DNA of 13,069 nucleotides from Gemmatimonadales bacterium UBA4718 (GCA_002404375.1 DHJO01000140.1:1-13069), one strand, 5' to 3'; positions 1-7,292 are shown, counted from the stretch's first letter. Numbers and translations are program-made. The notes: generated by a model from the sequence alone, not told the origin.

Positions 1-497
1 TCCAGGTCAACAGCAAGCGGACGAAAGGCGACGACGAAGCGGTCACCATAATCGAGTTCGAGAGTGGCGCGATCGGCCTGGTCGAGAGCAGCTGGAACCG
101 GCCGGGCGGAATGGACGACTCGATCGAGGTCTTCGGCGACAAGGGACAGACGTACGCCGACATGTTGATGGGGAACGCGCTACCGACCTACTCTGAGATC
201 GGGTTCGGCTATGCGGTGGAGAAGGCGTCGTCGACCAAAGGGTGGACGTATCCTGTTTTCGAGGAACATTGGAACTACGGATTCCCCCAGGAGATGCGGC
301 ACTTCGCGCGGTGCGTACGCGGGAAGGAGAAGCCGATCTCGGACGGCGAGACGGGGCGCGTCGTGCAGGAAGTTCTCTATGCGGCGTACGCGTCGGCCGG
401 GCTGGGACGCAAAATCATGCTCCCCTTCCGCCCAAAGGGAATCGCCAAGCCAATCGACCTTTGGAAGAAACCGGAGCTGGCGCAAGCCGCACTCTGA
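1..497 (+). CDS. Gfo/Idh/MocA family oxidoreductase, C-terminal part (5' end outside window)
   Basis: The gene enters from the left edge, with codons in phase from base 3, and ends with TGA at 495-497. About 164 residues are visible, covering the C-terminal substrate-binding alpha/beta domain; the N-terminal Rossmann NAD(P)-binding domain is missing only because the window starts here. Typical family features are a beta-strand segment ending in GLVESSW, a SIEVFGDKG strand, and the closing helix region with the EMRHFARCVRG and SDGETGRVVQEVLYAAYASA stretches. Members oxidise or epimerise sugars and cyclitols (for example inositol 2-dehydrogenase, glucose-fructose oxidoreductase); the substrate cannot be read from this half. 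Its stop codon abuts the ATG of the ROK kinase with no intervening base, so the two are almost certainly cotranscribed. I see no signal sequence in the visible part. Family assignment is firm; specific function is unknown. Confidence 0.9.
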   Translation, partial: QVNSKRTKGDDEAVTIIEFESGAIGLVESSWNRPGGMDDSIEVFGDKGQTYADMLMGNALPTYSEIGFGYAVEKASSTKGWTYPVFEEHWNYGFPQEMRHFARCVRGKEKPISDGETGRVVQEVLYAAYASAGLGRKIMLPFRPKGIAKPIDLWKKPELAQAAL

Positions 498-1400
498 ATG
501 CGATTCGCCGGGGCGATCGACATCGGTGGGACCGCCGTCAAGATCGGGATCGTCGACAAGGACGGCACCATCATCAGGCGTGACAGCGTTCCAACGAGCC
601 GGGATGGCGAGCCCAAAGCGCTCGTCGATGCCATCGTTTCTTCGCTGCGACCGATGATGGATGCAGCGAAGGGTGAGAGAAACCCGGTGTCAGGGATCGG
701 CGTTTCGGTCGCCGGCTTTCTCGACCCCGAACGCCTCGGGATGATCCACAACGCGAACCTGCCGGCCCTCCGCGAATTTCCATTGCGCCGCGCTCTCGAG
801 AACCGATTCTCGCTCGACTGTCCGCTCGAGGTCGACTCGAACGCCGCTGTTGTCGCCGAGCACCGGCACGGAGCCGCTCGAGGCTCGACGCGGTTGCTGG
901 GCGTGACCCTCGGGACGGGTCTTGGCGGCGGGGTGATCATCGACGGGCAGCTGCTGCGCTACACGGGCGAATGCGCGGGCGATATCGGGCACATCATCGT
1001 CGACCGCAATGGGCGCCTGTGCACCTGCGGTGCGCGCGGCTGCCTCGAAGCCATGGTCAACGTGGCAGCTCTTTCGGAGCGGGGTGGTGGCCGCACGGTC
1101 CGTGACATCATTGCCAGCGCACGCGACGGGGATCAGGTTGCGCTGAAGGCAATATCCGAGACCGGCTGGTGGCTTGGACTTGGCCTCGCGTCTCTCTCGC
1201 CACTCTTCTCGCCCGACACGATCGCGGTCGGCGGAGGAATCTCCGCAGCCGGAGACCTTCTGCTCGAGTCGGTCCGGGCGAGCTATCATACGCACGCCCG
1301 CCCCGAGTTCCGCGATCACACTCGGGTGGTGGGGTCGTCGTTCGAGGGATGGGAGGGGATGATTGGCGCAGCCAGTCTCTTTCTCGATCCGCTCGCCTAG
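498..1400 (+). CDS. ROK family sugar kinase (glucokinase / amino-sugar kinase type)
   Basis: This 300-residue protein has the usual length of a cytoplasmic ROK kinase that phosphorylates a hexose or N-acetyl-amino sugar at O6. Visible motifs in order: phosphate-binding DIGGT (8-12); the region around D113, aligned with the catalytic Asp; the Gly-rich GVTLGTGLGGGVI (135-147); and the zinc site H165 with CxCGxxGC (C175, C177, C182) followed by E184. There is no N-terminal helix-turn-helix, so it is an enzyme rather than a ROK repressor. Two sugar-contact positions depart from the classical pattern: the Asn before the catalytic Asp is Val112, and the Glu of the ExGH motif is Asp162. The ATG directly follows the upstream TGA and the NagB-like gene starts 6 bases downstream, so its product probably feeds that enzyme. 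Glucose, GlcNAc or another hexose are all possible substrates. Confidence 0.93.
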   Translation: MRFAGAIDIGGTAVKIGIVDKDGTIIRRDSVPTSRDGEPKALVDAIVSSLRPMMDAAKGERNPVSGIGVSVAGFLDPERLGMIHNANLPALREFPLRRALENRFSLDCPLEVDSNAAVVAEHRHGAARGSTRLLGVTLGTGLGGGVIIDGQLLRYTGECAGDIGHIIVDRNGRLCTCGARGCLEAMVNVAALSERGGGRTVRDIIASARDGDQVALKAISETGWWLGLGLASLSPLFSPDTIAVGGGISAAGDLLLESVRASYHTHARPEFRDHTRVVGSSFEGWEGMIGAASLFLDPLA

Positions 1401-1406
1401 CGATCC

Positions 1407-2207
1407 ATGGCCAGAACACCGTTGCGCGTCTTTCCAACCCCCGACGCCATCGGGGAGGAGCTTGCCCAACGTATCCTCGGCAGAATCGAGAGCGCGCGCA
1501 TTGCGGGGACACGATTTCTTCTCGGATGCCCTACCGGCCGCACTCCGCGCCCGGTATACCGCGCGATGGCACGACAACTGGGGGAGACGCAACAGGACAT
1601 CAGCCATCTCGTGCTGACGATGATGGATGAATATCTCGTGGAGGGAGAACGCGGGCTAGAATACGCCGCCGATCAGAACCTTTGGTCGTGCCATCACTTC
1701 GCGCGCGAGGAAATCGCTGGTCCGCTCAACCACAGCCTCCCGCCCGCGCGCCGTCTGCGTGAGGACTCTATCTTGTTCCCCGATCCGCGCTATCCGGACT
1801 CATTCGAAAAAAAGGTTGCGGACGTCGGAGGAATCGACTTCTTCATCCTCGCCTCAGGCGCAAGCGACGGGCACGTGGCGTTCAATCCACCGGGCAGCGC
1901 TCGCGACAGTCGCACCCGCGTCATCCAGCTCTCTGAAGAGACACGTCGCGACAACCTGCAGACCTTTCCCGTCTTCGGAATTCTGGCGGAGGTGCCGAGT
2001 TATGGTATAAGCGTCGGCATTGGGACAATCGCCTCGGCAAGGGAAGCGGTGATGATTGTCTCTGGCAGAGGGAAGCGTCTGACACTTACGCGAATGTTGA
2101 GCGCCGACCGTTACGAGCCGGATTGGCCGGCAACCGTGATTCACGAGTGCGCTCTTCGCGAGATATGGAGCGACACGGATGCCGCAAGGCCGTTGGGGCC
2201 CAGCTGA
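1407..2207 (+). CDS. NagB-like glucosamine-6-phosphate deaminase/isomerase family protein (divergent active site)
   Basis: The protein has 266 residues, the same length as E. coli NagB, and belongs to the glucosamine-6-phosphate isomerase/6-phosphogluconolactonase superfamily. NagB converts glucosamine-6-phosphate to fructose-6-phosphate and ammonia. Visible landmarks are the phosphate-loop-like GCPTGRTP (40-47), MMDEY with D74 and E75 (the NagB Asp72 position), SDGHVAFN with D154 and H156 (NagB Asp141/His143), SRTRV (168-172) and SVGIGTI (202-208), followed by K223 near the NagB Lys208 position. The AFN and SRTR signatures favour deaminases over lactonases. However, the catalytic Glu that follows AFN in NagB (Glu148) is Pro161, and the GVGNDGH loop reads SGASDGH, so true deaminase activity is uncertain. 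It lies 6 bases after the ROK kinase and overlaps cutC. An isomerase or deaminase for another phosphosugar is the main alternative. Confidence 0.85.
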   Translation: MARTPLRVFPTPDAIGEELAQRILGRIESARIAGTRFLLGCPTGRTPRPVYRAMARQLGETQQDISHLVLTMMDEYLVEGERGLEYAADQNLWSCHHFAREEIAGPLNHSLPPARRLREDSILFPDPRYPDSFEKKVADVGGIDFFILASGASDGHVAFNPPGSARDSRTRVIQLSEETRRDNLQTFPVFGILAEVPSYGISVGIGTIASAREAVMIVSGRGKRLTLTRMLSADRYEPDWPATVIHECALREIWSDTDAARPLGPS

Positions 2208-2872
2208 TCCTCATCGAAGCAGCGGTAGAGTCGCTCGAATCCGCTCTCGCTGGCGAGCGTGCTGGTGCCGACCGTATCGAGCTTTGCGCCAATCTCAGCG
2301 ATGGCGGCACTACTCCGAGCGCCGGATTGATCGCCGCCGTTGTCGGCCAAATAGAACTTCCGGTGTTCGCGATGATTCGACCCCGAGGTGGCGGCTTCGT
2401 TTACTCGGACGACGAAATCGACGCGATGACTCGTGACATCGAGCATGTCGGAAGGACCGGTATCGCCGGAATAGTCACCGGTGTGCTCACGCCCGATGCT
2501 CGTGTGGACGTCGAGCGCACACGCACTCTGGTGAACGCAGCTGCCGGACTGCCCGTGACTTTCCACCGCGCGTTTGATTCCGCGGCAAATCTCCCGGACG
2601 CACTCGAGCAGTTGATTCAGATCGGCGTTAGCCGCGTGCTCACCTCAGGAGGCGCGCCGACAGCCTTGGAGGGTGCTTCCGTAATTGCCGCGTTGGTCGA
2701 TCAGGCGCGCGAGCGGATCGCGATCATGGCCGGCGGCGGGATTCGCGAGTACAACGTGCGCGATGTGATCGCACGGACGGGAGTTCGCGAAGTGCACTCG
2801 CGACTCGTCGACGAGACAGGCATGCGAGGACTCGTCGACGAAATCGGGACAATCCCGAGCGTCAGCTCTTGA
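2165..2872 (+). CDS. cutC: CutC family TIM-barrel protein
   Basis: From the chosen ATG the protein has 235 residues, close to the usual CutC length. Diagnostic motifs in order are ADRIELCANLSDGGTTPS (35-52), MIRPRGGGFVYSDDE (70-84), TGVL (105-108), VTFHRAFD (131-138), RVLTSGG (157-163), IMAGGGI (187-193) and EVHSR (209-213), all on expected TIM-barrel strand ends. The family was named for copper homeostasis in E. coli, a role later questioned, and is unrelated to choline TMA-lyase CutC. The reading frame is open from an ATG at 2123, but homology begins at about LILIEAA (residue 14 of the present call), so 2165 is preferred; CTG at 2204 would fit homology still better. No convincing ribosome binding site precedes either, consistent with translation coupled to the NagB-like gene, which it overlaps by 43 bases. 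The operon suggests a role on a sugar-derived substrate rather than copper; that is inference. Confidence 0.92.
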   Translation: MERHGCRKAVGAQLILIEAAVESLESALAGERAGADRIELCANLSDGGTTPSAGLIAAVVGQIELPVFAMIRPRGGGFVYSDDEIDAMTRDIEHVGRTGIAGIVTGVLTPDARVDVERTRTLVNAAAGLPVTFHRAFDSAANLPDALEQLIQIGVSRVLTSGGAPTALEGASVIAALVDQARERIAIMAGGGIREYNVRDVIARTGVREVHSRLVDETGMRGLVDEIGTIPSVSS

Positions 2873-4217
2873 TGCTCTTCGAAGTCTCGTCCCAGTGCAC
2901 GCTCGTCTTACGAAAGTATGACTCGTTCGCCATGTGGCAGGCCAGGGCCGCGTTGTGACCGAATACGACGTCCTCGACAACCGGCCGGCGAGATCGCACG
3001 GCATTGAAGAAATTCAAGAGATGAGGGCTGATGTCGTCGAAGTCGGGGCCGCGAAAGGTCTGTGACGTCTCCCCCATCGCCTCACTGGCGAGCCGCGCGT
3101 CGTTCTCCTCGTGCCATTTTTTCAGATATTCGTCACGCATAGCGCGCGGGAAGCTGCCCGTGTAATAGCTCGGGTAGGAATCCTTGCCGGTCTGCGGCGA
3201 GAAAGTCACGCTGGATCCGGTTACTTCGAGAAGCCCCTTTGACCCCTGAATGCGGTACGTCTCCGGCATCTCGGTGGCGAGATTGAGCCTCATGTAAACC
3301 GGCAGGTCGCCGAAGTAGTAAACCGTGGAGTGCACATCCGGCATGTTCCGGCCGTCCTTCCAGTGACGGATCCCTCCGACCGCCGACGCCTGTTTCGGCG
3401 GCTCGTTGATTCCGAGCATGAACATCATGCCGCTGATCAGATGGACCAACAGATCGCCGGCGACACCTGTGCCGTATTCCTTCCAGCAGCGCCAGCGCGC
3501 GAAGATGATCGGATCGAACGGCCGCTTGGGGACATCCCCCTGCCACGTATCCCAATCCAGGTTCTGTGGCGACAGATCAAACGGTGGCGGATACTGCCAC
3601 GCTCCGGTGGGATCGTTGCGCCCGAGCCAACCTTCCACGAGCATCAGATCGCCCAGCATCCCCTGAGCGATCATTTCCTTCGCTTTGGCGCAAACGAGTG
3701 AGCTCACACGCTGCGAGCCGATTTGCACGATGCGGCCACTCTTTTTCGCGGCGTCCACCATCGCCACGCCGTCGGCAGCGGTGTGCGACATCGGCTTTTC
3801 GCAGTAGATGTCTTTGCCGGCGCTCACAGCGTCGATGACTACCTGCCTGTGCCAGTGATCCGGAACCGCCGCCACGATGCAGTCGATATCCTTGTTGGCG
3901 AGAAGCTCCTTGTAACGCCTGGTAACGGGGAGATCCGGCCGCACGATTTCGCGTGCCAAAACGTGTCGTCCGTCGTAAAGATCGGCCGCACCAGCACACT
4001 CAACTCCCGGAAGCCTGATAGATGCGCCGAGCAAACCGGATCCCTGCATGCCCACGCCGATCATCCCGAAGCGCACCGTGTCACTTGGAGCAACCGGTCG
4101 GGAAGTGGCCTGAAGATGCTCTGGCGTCAAGAGAATGCTTTTGCTCGCGAGAGTTCCACCCGCTGCAGCTACGCTGATCCCGAGAAATTCACGGCGTGAG
4201 AAGTTATTCTGCTTCAC
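2862..4217 (-). CDS. Tat-exported Gfo/Idh/MocA family oxidoreductase
   Basis: This protein has 451 residues. The N-terminus carries a twin-arginine signal (SRREFLG, R8-R9, followed by a weakly hydrophobic Ala/Gly segment to about residue 25), predicting export of the folded, cofactor-loaded enzyme. The Rossmann NAD(P)-binding domain starts near residue 48 with GVGMQGSG (54-61). It continues with AVPDHWHRQV (117-126) and the family EKP motif at 140-142; the C-terminal substrate domain follows, ending in the GHNAALACHMAN region. The start is GTG at 4215-4217, supported by AGGAG at 4223-4227 with a 5-base spacer; a nearby ATG is out of frame and stops after two codons. It faces the sugar operon and overlaps the end of cutC by 11 bases. 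It is probably a periplasmic sugar or glycoside oxidoreductase using a tightly bound cofactor, but the substrate is unknown. Confidence 0.93.
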   Translation of the reverse strand: MKQNNFSRREFLGISVAAAGGTLASKSILLTPEHLQATSRPVAPSDTVRFGMIGVGMQGSGLLGASIRLPGVECAGAADLYDGRHVLAREIVRPDLPVTRRYKELLANKDIDCIVAAVPDHWHRQVVIDAVSAGKDIYCEKPMSHTAADGVAMVDAAKKSGRIVQIGSQRVSSLVCAKAKEMIAQGMLGDLMLVEGWLGRNDPTGAWQYPPPFDLSPQNLDWDTWQGDVPKRPFDPIIFARWRCWKEYGTGVAGDLLVHLISGMMFMLGINEPPKQASAVGGIRHWKDGRNMPDVHSTVYYFGDLPVYMRLNLATEMPETYRIQGSKGLLEVTGSSVTFSPQTGKDSYPSYYTGSFPRAMRDEYLKKWHEENDARLASEAMGETSQTFRGPDFDDISPHLLNFFNAVRSRRPVVEDVVFGHNAALACHMANESYFRKTSVHWDETSKSIKS

Positions 4218-4222
4218 GGCAT

Positions 4223-4227
4223 CTCCT
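4223..4227 (-). promoter_or_regulatory. Ribosome binding site fixing a GTG start
   Basis: On the minus strand AGGAG lies 5 bases before GTG (4217-4215) of the Tat-exported oxidoreductase. It decides the start, because the translation from that GTG leads directly into the twin-arginine signal. Confidence 0.75.
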
Positions 4228-4356
4228 GGTGTCTATATTGCCCACTGCTCCGCAGCTACGCTCGTTGAACCAATTCGACGCGTGGGAAGGTGCGCCTTTC
4301 CTCCGCGTTGGTCAAATTGATGGCCACCGATGCTTATCCTGATTCGCCACTAAGCC

Positions 4357-4971
4357 ATGGTCCCCGCGCGCGAAGCACTCGAGCGTCTGCGAGAGGGAAA
4401 TCTCAGGTTCGCCGCGAACGTGCGAGGCTCAGACGCCTTCGTGAGTCACACACGACGCGTCGAGCTGGCGACCGGCCAACAACCTTTCGCCATAATTCTC
4501 GGATGTTCCGACTCGCGCGTCCCGGCCGAGATCGTGTTCGATCAGGGTTTGGGGGACCTGTTCGTCATTCGCGTCGCGGGCAATATCGTCGCTCCATCCC
4601 AGGTTGGCAGCGTCGAATTCTCGGCAGCACGATATGGCACGCGACTCGTGGTGGTGCTCGGTCACTCGCAATGCGGCGCGATTCTGGCCACTCTCGAAGA
4701 GCTGCGGAGACCAACGGAGAATCAGTCAGCCAACCTGCACGCGATCGTCGACCGCGTTCGTCCATCGGTCGAACAACTGCTGGCGACCGAGCTCAGGCAT
4801 GACGCCGATGCGCTCGTCACACAGGCCGTTCGGGCCAATATCCGGGCCTCGGTGAATCACCTGCGGCATGGCTCTCAGGTTCTCGAGCAGCTGATTCAGG
4901 ACGAAGGCCTGATGGTCGTGGGTGCGGAGTATTCGCTCGAGACTGGCGTCGTGGAGTTCTTCAAGTCATGA
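4357..4971 (+). CDS. Beta-class carbonic anhydrase
   Basis: This 204-residue zinc enzyme interconverts CO2 and bicarbonate in the cytoplasm. The beta-class signatures are complete: C50, D52 and R54 in CSDSRVPAE, then H103 and C106 in GHSQCGA, giving the Cys-His-Cys zinc site with the Asp-Arg dyad. The segment DLFVIRVAGNIV (67-78) is equally characteristic. No signal peptide is visible. An in-frame stop at 4351-4353 excludes any longer form, so the ATG at 4357 is the first available, although no clear Shine-Dalgarno sequence precedes it. The last codons overlap the next gene as ATGA, so the two are translationally coupled. No transporter for bicarbonate or sulfate lies nearby, so a general role in CO2/bicarbonate supply or pH balance is most likely. 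Confidence 0.95.
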   Translation: MVPAREALERLREGNLRFAANVRGSDAFVSHTRRVELATGQQPFAIILGCSDSRVPAEIVFDQGLGDLFVIRVAGNIVAPSQVGSVEFSAARYGTRLVVVLGHSQCGAILATLEELRRPTENQSANLHAIVDRVRPSVEQLLATELRHDADALVTQAVRANIRASVNHLRHGSQVLEQLIQDEGLMVVGAEYSLETGVVEFFKS

Positions 4972-5663
4972 AAGTGCTCCTGTTTGGCGCGTCCGGAATG
5001 GTGGGCCAAGGCGTACTGCGCGAATGTCTTCTCGATTCCGACGTGGCGAGAGTTGTCACCGTAGTCAGGAAGACGACGGGGCGGAAGCATGAGAAGCTCA
5101 CTGAGCTCGTTCATCCCGATTTGGCGACTCTTGCTTCTCTCGAAGGGCAATTGACCGGCTTCGACGCCTGCTTTTTCTGCACCGGTGTATCTGTGCTCGG
5201 CATGACGGAGGAGCAATACGCGCGAGTGACTTACGATCTGACGCTCGGCGTCGCCAAAACTCTCCTGCGGACGAGCCCGGACCTGACGTTTGTCTACGTG
5301 TCAGGAGCAGGCACGGACAGCAGCGAAAAAGGCCGTAGGATGTGGGCGCGCGTGAAAGGGCGGACGGAGAACGCGCTGCTTTCCATGCCGTTCCGAGCCG
5401 CGTATATGCTTCGACCCGGCTTAATCATGCCCCTTCACGGGATTCGGTCGTCGACGCGCTGGTACAACGCAGTATACGCGGCCATCAGGCCGATCTATCC
5501 CCTTCTCAGACGCGTGGCGCCGACAACCATTACCACCACCGAGCAGCTCGGGCAGTCGATGATCGCAGTCGCGCGGAACGGGTACTCGACACACGTCCTG
5601 GAGATGGCCGACATAAATCGCCTCGGCACCTGGACACCCTCGTCGACCGCTAACGCTCAGTAG
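4968..5663 (+). CDS. Rossmann-fold NAD(P)-binding protein, atypical SDR / epimerase-like
   Basis: The 231-residue protein opens with a beta-strand and the nucleotide-binding loop GASGMVG (7-13). A second strand region (VVTVVRK) and the central FVYVSGAGTDSSEKG segment follow. It lacks the YxxxK catalytic pair of classical short-chain dehydrogenases; the matching stretch reads MWARVKGRTE, a form I associate with small NAD-dependent epimerase/dehydratase or HTATIP2-like proteins. There is no signal peptide or clear transmembrane anchor, though a hydrophobic stretch around residues 150-165 is present. The ATG overlaps the carbonic anhydrase stop by 4 bases, and the TAG stop lies inside the end of the convergent DUF3179 gene (7-base overlap). 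The fold is confident; the reaction is unknown and no substrate is suggested by the neighbours. Confidence 0.85.
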   Translation: MKVLLFGASGMVGQGVLRECLLDSDVARVVTVVRKTTGRKHEKLTELVHPDLATLASLEGQLTGFDACFFCTGVSVLGMTEEQYARVTYDLTLGVAKTLLRTSPDLTFVYVSGAGTDSSEKGRRMWARVKGRTENALLSMPFRAAYMLRPGLIMPLHGIRSSTRWYNAVYAAIRPIYPLLRRVAPTTITTTEQLGQSMIAVARNGYSTHVLEMADINRLGTWTPSSTANAQ

Positions 5664-6799
5664 GTCGTGGTGCCCGGATGAAACGTCCGCCAGCTATGCC
5701 AGAACTCCTGTGACGCAAACAGCGGCTTCAGCACCCCAGAGTCACTTCTCCCGCTGAGAGCGTAGGCCCGGCCAGTAGCAACAAGCGAATCGCGACGAAG
5801 GGTGAAGCGTGTCCTGGAATCCGGCCGCTCGAAGGCAAAGAAGCTCGCATGGTCGGATGCGAGCGCCAGCACGATTGGCTTTCCGCCGACTTCGTCGTTC
5901 ACGACGCCTTCGCGCCGGAGACGATTCCAGTCGTAAGCCCTGCTCTCCCCGTTTGCTTGAATGCCAACGACCCACGCCTTGTCGTGCCAGGAGATTGTGT
6001 CCGTTCCGGTGAGAGTCTTCCGACTCGCGCCCGTCTCGAAGTCGAAGTCCTTCGCATAATCGTCTTTCCGCGTGGAGTCGGGCTGCATGATGAGACTATT
6101 CGGATGCAGAGTCAGCCACTCCGCCAACGTAACCTGCTGGCTCGGGATTTCCTGCAGCACCTTTCCTTTCATTCGTCCGACAATGGCCTGGCCCGTCGCC
6201 TGTCGCCACCAGCTTCCGGTCGTCTTGTCCTCGAACATTGCGTTGAAGTGATCCATCCCGACGAGACGAAATTTCTCCGGACGCCCGTCGACGAGCGGAG
6301 AGAATACGCGCCCAGTGCGGCAGACCGTGCAGTAGCTGACCATCACGGGTTTTCCGCCCACCGTGTCGCGCACCTGATGGTGATAGCCGATGAAACGCAG
6401 CGGGTAAGCGCGCGCATCTCCGTTGACCTCGATGCCAACTACGAGCCTGTTCGACTCGACATTGTTCCGCCCCACCGGGCGCATCGTTACCGTCGCCGGC
6501 TCGAGGAACATTCGATCGGCGGACATCCTGAAGTTGAGCACGTAAATCAACAGACCCGCGACGAGCAGCGACGATGGCACCAGCCATTTTCGCCGGCCCT
6601 GCTCGTGCCACGCGGACCATAGTCCCACGAGGGCGATAGCGCCGAATGCAAATCGGAAGGCCCACCGCCATGAATAGAGGAAATACGCGACGTCGATACT
6701 ACGCATTCGCTGACTGAACGGCATCGGCATGATGAAGTACACGTTGGCCAACTCAAAGAGGACCAACGCGCAGATGCCGAGATAAAAGAGTTTTCTCAT
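5657..6799 (-). CDS. Membrane-anchored DUF3179 domain protein
   Basis: The protein has 380 residues. Three hydrophobic segments at about 4-24, 38-62 and 72-90 anchor it in the membrane; the rest is a DUF3179 domain, likely extracytoplasmic. The family signature is clear: VGIEVNGDARAYPLR (121-135), then YHHQVRDTVGGKP, then the CxxC of SYCTVCRTG (C157, C160), and a Trp/His-rich C-terminus (FWHSWRTFHPGT). The HH pair (140-141) and CxxC suggest a metal or redox site, but no function is established that I know of. A second copy of the VVGIxxNGxxRAY...NDxVGGKP pattern appears at about 277-308 without HH or CxxC, an internal duplication. The ATG at 6797-6799 has only a weak GGAA-type ribosome binding site. 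It stands alone on this strand, convergent with the Rossmann protein and divergent from the DUF2277 gene. Confidence 0.92.
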   Translation of the reverse strand: MRKLFYLGICALVLFELANVYFIMPMPFSQRMRSIDVAYFLYSWRWAFRFAFGAIALVGLWSAWHEQGRRKWLVPSSLLVAGLLIYVLNFRMSADRMFLEPATVTMRPVGRNNVESNRLVVGIEVNGDARAYPLRFIGYHHQVRDTVGGKPVMVSYCTVCRTGRVFSPLVDGRPEKFRLVGMDHFNAMFEDKTTGSWWRQATGQAIVGRMKGKVLQEIPSQQVTLAEWLTLHPNSLIMQPDSTRKDDYAKDFDFETGASRKTLTGTDTISWHDKAWVVGIQANGESRAYDWNRLRREGVVNDEVGGKPIVLALASDHASFFAFERPDSRTRFTLRRDSLVATGRAYALSGRSDSGVLKPLFASQEFWHSWRTFHPGTTTY

Positions 6800-7013
6800 A
6801 TTTCCAGCTTCCGGAGCAGAATGGACGACAACGACTTGCCCACCGGCGACAATATACGGGAGGACCGTGAGGCCGCCGAGTTGCGCGGATCTGGATGGTC
6901 ATGTTTGCGCACGCCGCCTACGACCTGGCCGCGGTCGCAATGATCTACTGGGATCTGGAATCAGACGTGGCACACCTTATTTTCAAATAGCCCGAGATTT
7001 TTTCTACCAGATC

Positions 7014-7019
7014 GAGGAG
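7014..7019 (+). promoter_or_regulatory. Ribosome binding site that decides the DUF2277 start
   Basis: GAGGAG ends 6 bases before the ATG at 7026. The frame is open back to an ATG at 6867, but only the 7026 start combines this site with the conserved MCRNIKTL beginning of the family, so the upstream extension is not protein. Confidence 0.8.
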
Positions 7020-7025
7020 ACAAGC

Positions 7026-7292
7026 ATGTGCCGGAACATCAAAACGTTAGCCAACTTTGAGCCACCCGCGACGGACGACGAAATTCGTGCTTCGGCGCTG
7101 CAATTTGTCCGAAAGGTGAGCGGCGCGACCCGCCCGTCGCGGGCGAATGAAGCCGCTTTCAATCAGGCCGTTGAGGAGGTCGCAGCGGCGGCCAATAAAC
7201 TTGTTCACTCGCTGCATACGCACGCGCCGCCACGCAACCGGGAAGAGGAGATGCGGAAGGCACGCGAAAGATCACTCAAACGCTTCGCCTGA
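7026..7292 (+). CDS. DUF2277 family small protein
   Basis: This is a small cytoplasmic protein of 88 residues with no signal or membrane segment. It matches the DUF2277 pattern: MCRNIKTL at the start, FEPPATDDEIRASALQFVRK (11-30), a SRANEAAFNQAVEEVA stretch (38-53) and a basic tail containing APPRNREEE and ending in ERSLKRFA. It appears almost entirely helical. Its function is unknown; the uniform length and strict N-terminus argue for a conserved single-domain protein. The start was chosen by the GAGGAG at 7014-7019 and by homology. It converges on the sigma-factor gene, and the last 17 bases of the two genes overlap, so transcription of one would run antisense into the other. No operon partner lies on its strand. 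Confidence 0.9.
   Translation: MCRNIKTLANFEPPATDDEIRASALQFVRKVSGATRPSRANEAAFNQAVEEVAAAANKLVHSLHTHAPPRNREEEMRKARERSLKRFA

Noticed and set aside
690..1607. Long minus-strand open frame (305 codons) opposite the ROK and NagB-like genes
   Set aside because: It is antisense to two clearly conserved genes, is rich in Arg/His/Cys-type shadow composition and has no recognisable domain; long antisense frames are common in GC-rich DNA.
4270..4300. CGTCGA on the minus strand upstream of the Tat oxidoreductase as a second ECF42 box
   Set aside because: It is one mismatch from TGTCGA and there is no CG[A/T]C at 16-17 bases downstream.
5849..6622. Plus-strand open frame of 257 codons opposite the DUF3179 gene
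   Set aside because: The DUF3179 reading has membrane segments and family motifs; the opposite frame shows none and is a shadow.
6968..6984. Possible sigma-54 promoter (TGGCAC...) before the DUF2277 gene
   Set aside because: The -24 like TGGCAC is present but the required GC at the -12 position is TT at the correct spacing.
6867..7025. 53-codon N-terminal extension of DUF2277 from an ATG at 6867
   Set aside because: The family start MCRNIKTL and a GAGGAG ribosome binding site both point to 7026.
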